Positions 57,640-64,000 of a DNA stretch of 64,000 nucleotides are shown in pieces; position 1 is the stretch's first letter, and each line of letters starts with the position of its first letter. A program made the position numbers and the translations under genes. The stretch lies in NCBI GenBank assembly GCA_039619475.1, contig CM077115.1, forward strand, positions 309,580,734-309,644,733. Reading direction: 5' to 3'. The notes beneath the pieces are model-generated. The model was not told the DNA's origin and did not search any database. It saw nothing but the letters and a program-made list of their open reading frames with translations. Source of the DNA: Icerya purchasi. Taxonomy: Eukaryota; Arthropoda; Insecta; Hemiptera; Monophlebidae.

Positions 57640-58215
57640 TTGACCATTTTAGCGCATTGTACGGAATCTACGTTAAATTGATCTACGTCTACGATGCGGA
57701 AGAAGAGGCGCATAGCCTGAGGAAACTCCTCGCGATCGATAAATTCACCATCCAAGAAGCGGGACTCGATCATTGCTTTATCCTCTGGAAGTAAGGGCTA
57801 ACACCATCGCCAATCTTGGTTGGTATAGATGAGAAGGCGACATCAGCTTGTCGCATCACTTACACGAGCAGGTAGTAATGTAGCGACTGCCAAATAATTT
57901 CGCAGCAGAACTTTTTACTCAGTCTCGCTTGTAAATCTGTGTCTGGCAAACGGGCGGTAGTTGACGGAGGTCGCGCCGCTAAACACCATGTCTCTATACC
58001 CATGACGGAACGTTCATGATCATGCATAATGTTTCGAAGTCGAGAAATTAATCTGTCCGAAGAGAGCGGACCCGATCATACTGCACTCGTCGACGAAATC
58101 GATGTGAACATTTGCGAACGCTGCGCGAAACGCGTTCAGTGTTTCCACTCGGAGGCCCTTCATATCTTTTGCGAGTTCGTGATACGAAAGACAGTGTGTA
58201 CAGTGGATCATCCGA
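57640..58215 (-). mobile_element. Helitron helicase relic
   Basis: The - strand 58190-58035 reads LAKDMKGLRVETLNAFRAAF then VHIDFVDECSMIGSALFGQI, the Walker B region of Pif1-like Helitron helicases ('VDE.SMI...L..I'). A second part (57805-57655) reads LLPEDKAMIESRFLDGEF, AMRLFFRIVDVDQFN, matching the downstream 'L...E...IESRF.........RLFFRN.DV..FN' block. The section between (GDLRQLPPV motif) is frameshifted, with a trace at 57950-57990. Rep domain and termini were not found. Confidence 0.82.
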
Positions 58216-59265
58216 CATATATATGTATATGTAAATAATACTTTTTTTGCGTTTCCATGATAATATTTTATGGTAAAATTGTCGTGGGACCACTTCTTGT
58301 TACATTTCGTAGGACGGACAAATTTTTGGGATGACCCCCAGCCATAAGGCATATTCATGTTAATGAAAAAGAAAAAAAAAAAGAAAGGGAACAAAAAACG
58401 TTATTTAAAAAAAACATTTTTTTTTAACGCTATAAAAATTAGAAAAAAAATTAGACAAAAACTAGGATTCGAAAGGTATACGTTGAAGTCAACGACAAAC
58501 AAATCTGAATATTATAAGAATGTAGTCGACTAAAATTAAAATGTAAATTTTAAAGCCAACAGCAATTGAGCAAATATTCGAAAATTCCAAATTGTCCACT
58601 GGCAACATTAAAAAATAATTTGATTCTTTAAATTTCCGAATTCATGTTCAATTGCCGCGGGCTTTTAAATTCGCATTCTAATTTTAATTGGCTTCACTTT
58701 TATAATATTCAAATTTTATGTATTATTGATTTTAGTACGTTATTTTGAATTTTAGTTTGCCAAATTTATTTTCTATTTTTCAGAACGCTAAAAAACTTTT
58801 TTTAAGAAAATTTTTATAAGCAAATTTTTTTAAGCAAATCTTTTTATTCTTTTTTCATTTTATATATTTTTTGAATTACTAACAACAAATTAAGTAATTT
58901 CTAGCTTTCTATAAATTGCAAATAGGCCTTACTATGTTTTTTTAAAAAGAGGAAGAGAGGGAAAAAGAATATTTCCGATATTGCATTAAAATATATTTAC
59001 TTTTTAATTTTTTACATTTCAATTATATATTCACGTATTAGATATATAATTACAAATTACACATTTATGTCTATCTCTATTTCGCAACGAATCACGGAAG
59101 ATTACAAAGGCACTTCATCTCTGTCAACGCCTTTTTTTTTTCTATTTTTTTTCCCCGTTCCCTTTTAGATAAAATCCGAAAAGAACCATTAGTATTTCCC
59201 TTTTTTTATTTTTTTGTGCGTCCGGCAAACTTATTCATTTTAATAATAATTTAATCCCAAAAAGT
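58216..59265. other. Intronic, non-coding, very AT-rich
   Basis: Runs of A and T throughout (58375-58440, 59130-59160); no feature recognised. Confidence 0.45.
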
Positions 59266-59269
59266 CAAT

Positions 59270-60170
59270 TCGGATTCTGATCTCATCACACTACTAGTCA
59301 GCAAGCTGCCAGAATAACCGAATTCATCGCTGATAATTTTAATCAAAATAAACATCCTCGGTTAGTACTTTTCGATGTGGTTAAAGCTTTTGATACTCGC
59401 TGGCATCGAAGACTTGCATACAAACTAATAAATAATAAATTTCCTATTTACTTAATTGAAATAATTATAAACTACCGTATAACAACAGACTGTTCTACGT
59501 AACTCTTAATAACTATCAGTCTACAAGGAAAACTGTCCGTGCAGGAGTACCGCAAAATAGTGTCCTTGGGTTCTTCCTCTTTATATTGTTTCTCAACGAT
59601 TTTCCTAAAATTTCTAACACTGAGGTCGCTTTATATGCTGACAATGTTGCCCTCTATTGTAGTCCTGTATAGACCTATTACAACAAGTAACATCAGAGAG
59701 CCTCGATTTAAAGTAATTTATACCAGATGGTAGATTAATATTAAACCATCAAAGATCCAAGCTATATTCTTCACCCGCAGACGTTTTCCAAAAAAAAACT
59801 AATCATTTCTGGAACTCAATTATCTGGGGTCTAGTCATATCAGATATCTTGATTTGGGTATTAGACGGTAAACTTACTTTCAGCAAACATGTACCAAGTA
59901 CATCTCGGTTAAAACAAATAGAGCTATCACGCTAGTATATCCCTTACTCGATCGCAAATCTTATTCACGCGCAAATAACAAACTTGTCATCTACAAGTGT
60001 TACTTTAAGGCCTACTTATCACATACTCTTGTATCCAATGTGCTCTTCTGTTAGTGTTGGGCGCATTATAACAAACTACGGCTAATCGAAAATCGATGCC
60101 TAAGATAACATTGTAAACTTAAGCATAATGTACTACTCCGAAATGTATTACGTTAGTGCTAGTTTTATTT
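59270..60170 (+). mobile_element. Jockey-group LINE reverse-transcriptase relic
   Basis: The + strand reads SHHTTSQQAARITEFIADNF, LVLFDVVKAFDTRWHRRLAY (first catalytic Asp), VRAGVPQNSVLGFFLFILF and VALYADNVALYCS, where the usual YADD has become YADN. KTNRAITLVYPLLDRKS and a Cys-rich tail follow to about 60110. Frameshifts occur near 59490 and stops near 59670. The 3' boundary is uncertain. Confidence 0.82.
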
Positions 60171-60179
60171 GGTTTTAGT

Positions 60180-60637
60180 TTTATTTCTAGTTTATGTTAC
60201 TTGATAATCACTTTACTAATATCTAAGTAATGTGGCACTAACTATACTGAATCCTCCCCTCCAGCAGTAAGTTTTTGTTTTCTTGTTCCAACTAAATTAA
60301 ACGTCGCATATCATGCCGTATTTATATTCACTAATTCAGTTGTGTGTAAGAATCGTGTCGATATACATATTAGCAATTATTTTACGGCTGTAAAGTTATT
60401 ATTTATGCAAATAAATCCTTTCTTGCTTTCTTCTTTCTTTCTTGTTCGTATCTGCTCGTTAATTTAACTTTATCGAGTTAAGTGCGACGCTACCAACTAA
60501 GAAGATATTACTAATCTGATTTATCCCCCGACGTAAAAAAAAAAAAATAAGTGAATATTAGTGTAATCTGGCTGATGGTAGACAAAATTTTCTAGTTTTA
60601 ATGTAATCATTTTTAAAAGCATTGTGAAATGTCTTAC
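60180..60637. other. Intronic, non-coding
   Basis: It may include the 3' UTR of the LINE just upstream (CTTT-rich tract near 60420-60450). Nothing else was seen. Confidence 0.4.
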
Positions 60638-60827
60638 GATAACACTTGCTTATTAGCTTCCACTACGTTGCGTCCTACAGCTAACGCAAGCGCCACAGCC
60701 ATCTCCGCTGTTGCTTCCGTAAATGTGTGAGGAGAATAACCAACTCTAATGCCGCGACTCTTTATTTCTTCGATATCAAGATGATCATAACCGACCGATA
60801 TAGTTGACACGACTTTCAGCCCATCTC
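60638..60827 (-). CDS. GRHPR: Glyoxylate/hydroxypyruvate reductase, most upstream exon in the window
   Basis: Acceptor TTTTTTTCCAAG| (ends 60828), donor TTATC|GTAAGA (60637). It encodes GDGLKVVSTISVGYDHLDIE, EIKSRGIRVGYSPHTFTEAT and AEMAVALAVGRNVVEANKQV, matching 'A..LKVISTMSVG.DH...........GIRVGYTPDVLT..TAE' of GRHPR. VGY is the substrate-loop region. With the other four exons it gives about 250 residues of a family of roughly 325, so about 75 N-terminal residues are missing; they must lie upstream (>60828) and were not found before the right edge. Phase at the 5' side is 1. All four internal junctions are phase-consistent and the total in-window coding length is 752 nt. Alternative: a closely related 2-hydroxyacid dehydrogenase paralogue. 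Confidence 0.93.
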
Positions 60828-61117
60828 CTTGGAAAAAAATTAATTGAAATATTATAACGAAAAATTAACAAATATCTACGGAAATAACGGTAAATTATCA
60901 AAATTTTTGTTAGAGCATATCGACTAAGAGAAATAAAAGTCTCGGATTAAATGTATCAAAACCAAAAAGCAATCATTTATTCAAAAGTTAAATTAACCAA
61001 AAGAAAAAAAAAACATTATTATTTAATACTTTGCGATTGTTATATATTCACTTACAAAATATAATTAATTGAGTTAATCGTCGCCTACATATTAATATTT
61101 GTTGATTGTTACATACA
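60828..61117. other. Intronic, non-coding
   Basis: AT-rich; no upstream reductase exon recognised. Confidence 0.45.
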
Positions 61118-63260
61118 TGGGCGCCGGGAAGGGGGTGCAAGGAGGTGCACGCCCCCCCCTGTTAGAAAGGAAAATACACAGAAAAAAATTAAGATTTTTT
61201 TTTTATGAAGTCACCGTTTGAACAAAAACTTAAGGCGTCTGGATTGCTGTCCAAATTTGCTTATCACACCTTATCGATAAATTCAGTGTCCTACTCTACT
61301 CTTTTCCTGTGAACCTTGAACATACACAGGCCGCTTAGTCTTGCGTCTCCCATCGTTGACCGATTCCAAGTCTTAACATGTCGTAACGTGCTAAATGTAC
61401 GTTCAATGCAACATGTTGTTGCTGGAATAGTTAAACTAATTTTGATTGTCTCACATACCGCTGGGTAAAACGGGGTGGCTCGAGTAATCAAATCTGCGTA
61501 TTCAACAATGGATTCATTTAAAACTGCATCACTTGCTTCATTTGTCTTTAATATCTCGTACCACGTGATAGCCTTGGCAATAAAATTTTATAGAAAACCT
61601 CCATAAAGGTTCTGTATATCTTCTGCTATACATCTAAAAATTAAGATTTATCTAAAATTTTCTGATATTTCTGGATGGAGCTGCATAAGTGAAAATGCGT
61701 TTTTGTGTGTTGAAGAAAATCGATTTCTCAGAGACGAAATGATAGAATCTAAATATGAGATGAAGATAAGATATTCTGAAAAATTCGTTTACATTTTCAG
61801 ATGGTTGATTTGATCTCTGAGCCTGCCTTGCCACTACTCGAGGACGCTTAAATTCAACATTCAATTCTTCGCAAATTTTTTAAGCTTTCTCGAAAATGAC
61901 CGAAAACTGCATGGATGCATTACCGCGATGAGACTGAAGCATGTCCGTTAGTTTATTTACGTGATCGTATATCGGCTTTATATTCATAATTACTTCTTGT
62001 AATAATTGGTTGCAGCAGACGGGTTCGAGTTTGGCAGAATAGGAAGACGAGTTCCACAATAATGTATGTTGCAGTTGTTGCAGTTGTGTATAGGCTGATA
62101 TGCTTTGGTTTTTCTTTTTCTTAAAAGTTCAGTGCGTCGTGCGAAAGTTCTTCTAAAACTCGTACAATAGTTGGAAAGTTTTCAGAAAATTGTCTGATAC
62201 TTCTGTATTTTAATATCCAACGTGTTTCACAAAAGAGAGGTGGTATATTTGGGATTTTATTTCGCCGCAATGTACTCTCTCTCTAAAAAAAATTGATGAT
62301 GTCCTTTGTAGTGGCAGCAGTATTTCTTGCTTTACTGACATCGTTCAGATCATTGATATGGCAAGATTAAATGTATGCAGGCACGGATTAAGTGTATGAT
62401 AGGCCCGGGGCTACGGAAATATTAGGGGCCCTTTTTGGAAGTGACAAAATTATCAGTTTTATAGAATAACTAAATTTTCTTTAATTTAATTTAATTATAT
62501 TATTTTGAATTCACGAATTAACATATAATTATTAATGTAAACAGAACTAAATATCATACAGACAATGGGAGAATTTTCGATGCCAAAAAATATACATATA
62601 CATATATATAATTTTAAGCAATGAAATTTTTTCTTGTTTTTTTTTCTGCAAATTCTTCTATAATATCGTTAAAATCTACTGAACGGAGAAAATCTGTTTC
62701 GATCGTTAATCTTGATAATGCCGATAATCTATCATCTAGCATGGTTGATCTGTACATGTTTTTTATTCTTTTTAATATCGAAAATGATCTTTCCGCCTCA
62801 CAATTTGTAATCGGTATATTCTATATGCAATATAAATGTTTCGGAAAACATCTATTATTGCACGTTTAACCATCCATGTCGGAGTTGAGAGCTTCTTGGG
62901 GACCCCTTAATAAGACAAGGCCCGGGGCTGCAGCCCCCTCTATACCTAAGCCTGAATGTATGGGTTGCACAGTGGAAAAATAGAGCTGAAGGATATTTGT
63001 CATTAATAATTGTTGATACAATAAATCGAAATTTTATACAATTTTCTTCAACTTCTTTGTAATATACCGTATTTAAAGTTTCAAAAATACTTAGTCCCCT
63101 TCTATCCATGATCTTTTCAAATATATTTGAAGAAGCAGGTGCGTCACAATGCCACTTATTGGGATTTCCCGAGCAATAATGCGATCCATCGACCACAAAG
63201 ATATGTCATCGATGTGTCGTAACATATTCAAATAATCGCGCGATTTGAATTTGACATTAA
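61118..63260 (-). mobile_element. hAT transposase pseudogene (ZMYM1/DUF4371-like), split by another hAT
   Basis: The - strand from about 63230 reads a degraded domain ending DKYPSALFFHCATHT (63010-62965), is interrupted by the 62378-62954 insertion, then resumes NLAISMI, IPPLFCETRWILKYRSIRQF, LQSHRGNASMQFSVIFEKA, EELNVEFKRPRVVARQ, and finally the C-terminal dimerisation domain ISLTIPATTCCIERTFSTLR and RSTMGDARLSGLCMFKVHRK (61491-61291). The order fits hAT-derived proteins with a DUF4371 domain. Many frameshifts and stops are present. A candidate 3' terminus is CATGGGCGCCGGGAAGG at about 61118; the opposite terminus was not found. Confidence 0.83.
62378..62954 (-). mobile_element. Second hAT element, nested, with transposase C-terminus
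   Basis: A 577-bp element begins CAGGCACGG and ends TAAGCCTG, with a GGCCCGGGGCT motif subterminal at both sides. It is flanked by perfect 8-bp duplications AATGTATG (62370-62377 and 62955-62962). On the - strand 62815-62620 reads NIPITNCEAERSFSILKRIK, NMYRSTMLDDRLSALSRLTI and DFNDIIEEFAEK, a clean hAT dimerisation domain distinct in sequence from that of the host element. The rest of the transposase is gone, so it is non-autonomous. Confidence 0.92.
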
Positions 63261-63341
63261 CTTAACTGATGTACCTAATACATAAATGTATAATTACATA
63301 TAAATTATATTTTATTAGTTATTAGTATAGTGTGTATATTA

Positions 63342-64000
63342 GGGTGGGTTAAAACAATCGACCATCCTTTTTTTTTACTTCCGATACTAAAAAAATTGGT
63401 TGCTAAGCATCTCTAGAAAATTCTCTCCAAATATGAACTCGTTAATATTAACAGGAAGGTCCTCCTCGTCGAAGTTTTTCATTTTTTCCTCAGTCCCATA
63501 CGAAAAAATTCATATCTTACCATTAATTAATCGTACGGTAAATCTCAACACACATTTTTGTAGGAATTGACCGTTCTACAAAAGAGTTACACTTTTTCTA
63601 CTAATTTAACCATTTAAAAGATATTAAAGGTCAAAATTTTTTTTTTTTTTCTTAATTTTATAACTCGCTAATTAGTGAAACTCGTAAAATGAGCAATACA
63701 TATTTTTGTAGAAAATTAACTGATCTAAAAAAAGTAGTCTCTCCAAAAATATGTACTGCTTATTTTACGAGTTTCACTAATTAGCGAGTTATAAAATTAA
63801 GAAGAAAAAAAAAAATTCTTCAATTTTTCAAATTTTGACCTTCAATATCTTTTAAATGGTTACATTAGTGGAAAAAGTGTAAGAGACCTCTTTTGTAGAG
63901 CGTTCAATTTTCAATAAAAATATGTATTGAGATTTGCTGTACGTTCAATTAATGGCAAGATATGAATTTTTTCATATGGGATTAAGGTAAAAATGGAAAA
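63342..64000. repeat. Large imperfect palindrome (foldback element), right arm cut by the window
   Basis: The sequence folds about position 63725. Left arm about 63475-63715 pairs with right arm about 63736-64000; for example GCTAATTAGTGAAACTCGTA (63667-63686) pairs with its complement at 63765-63784, and AACCATTTAAAAGATATT (63608) with its complement near 63843-63860. Outer arm segments also pair (AAAAAATTCATATCTT near 63503 with 63957-63973). AGGGTGGGTTAAAA at 63342 may mark the left terminus. It has no coding capacity. Confidence 0.9.

Noticed and set aside
61118..63260. Domesticated host ZMYM-type gene
   Set aside because: Multiple frameshifts and stops, including within the dimerisation region, and an inserted transposon argue for a transposon pseudogene.
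63342..64000. CRISPR-like or bacterial inverted array
   Set aside because: It is a single foldback with no regular direct repeats or spacers, in a eukaryotic context.

Overview
The window is eukaryotic nuclear DNA, almost certainly from an arthropod and probably an insect. It is AT-rich, host genes are split by multi-kilobase introns, and most of the sequence is transposon debris: non-LTR retrotransposons of several clades, a BEL/Pao LTR element, hAT, mariner and Helitron relics, tRNA-derived SINEs, foldbacks and microsatellites. The species cannot be named from this sequence. No bacterial genes, CRISPR arrays or intact tRNA/rRNA genes were seen.

Two host genes can be assembled by hand. (1) A dual-specificity phosphatase of the DUSP14/18 type lies on the + strand. 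Exons at 17526-17680, 32672-32906 and 36901-37236 join in phase to about 241 aa with an intact HCxxGxxRS active site; the first exon is inferred. (2) A glyoxylate/hydroxypyruvate reductase (GRHPR-like, D-2-hydroxyacid dehydrogenase) lies on the - strand. Its last five exons (60827-60638, 56019-55865, 50643-50479, 50063-49938, 41237-41122) join in phase, keep the GxGxxG motif and the catalytic Arg, Glu and His, and end at a stop. The N-terminal exon or exons lie beyond the right edge or were not recognised. The two genes converge.

Layout: 0-4.5 kb is a LINE on the - strand whose ORF2 (AP endonuclease, reverse transcriptase, RNase H) has no stop over 1036 codons and runs off the left edge. 4.5-17.5 kb holds a 15-bp minisatellite, Jockey-, I- and RTE-like LINE relics and 3'-end LINE fragments. 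17.5-37.2 kb is the phosphatase gene; its introns hold a mariner relic, LINE and SINE pieces and a hAT-type MITE. 37.2-41.1 kb is the intergenic stretch with a perfect 45-bp foldback and an endonuclease-type LINE interrupted by a hAT-type insertion. 41.1-64 kb is the reductase gene; its introns carry a LINE with an open RNase H frame, a 0.9-kb tandem array, a BEL/Pao element with 4-bp target duplications but no polymerase region, a Helitron helicase relic, a hAT element nested in another hAT relic, and a large palindrome at the right edge.

Nothing here is clearly a new molecular system. The most informative items are the open LINE ORF2 with its ORF spacing, the nested hAT insertion whose removal restores the outer frame, the gag/protease-only BEL element, the tandem array, and the two assembled host genes. 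All family assignments come from reading motifs by eye; no database search was run.
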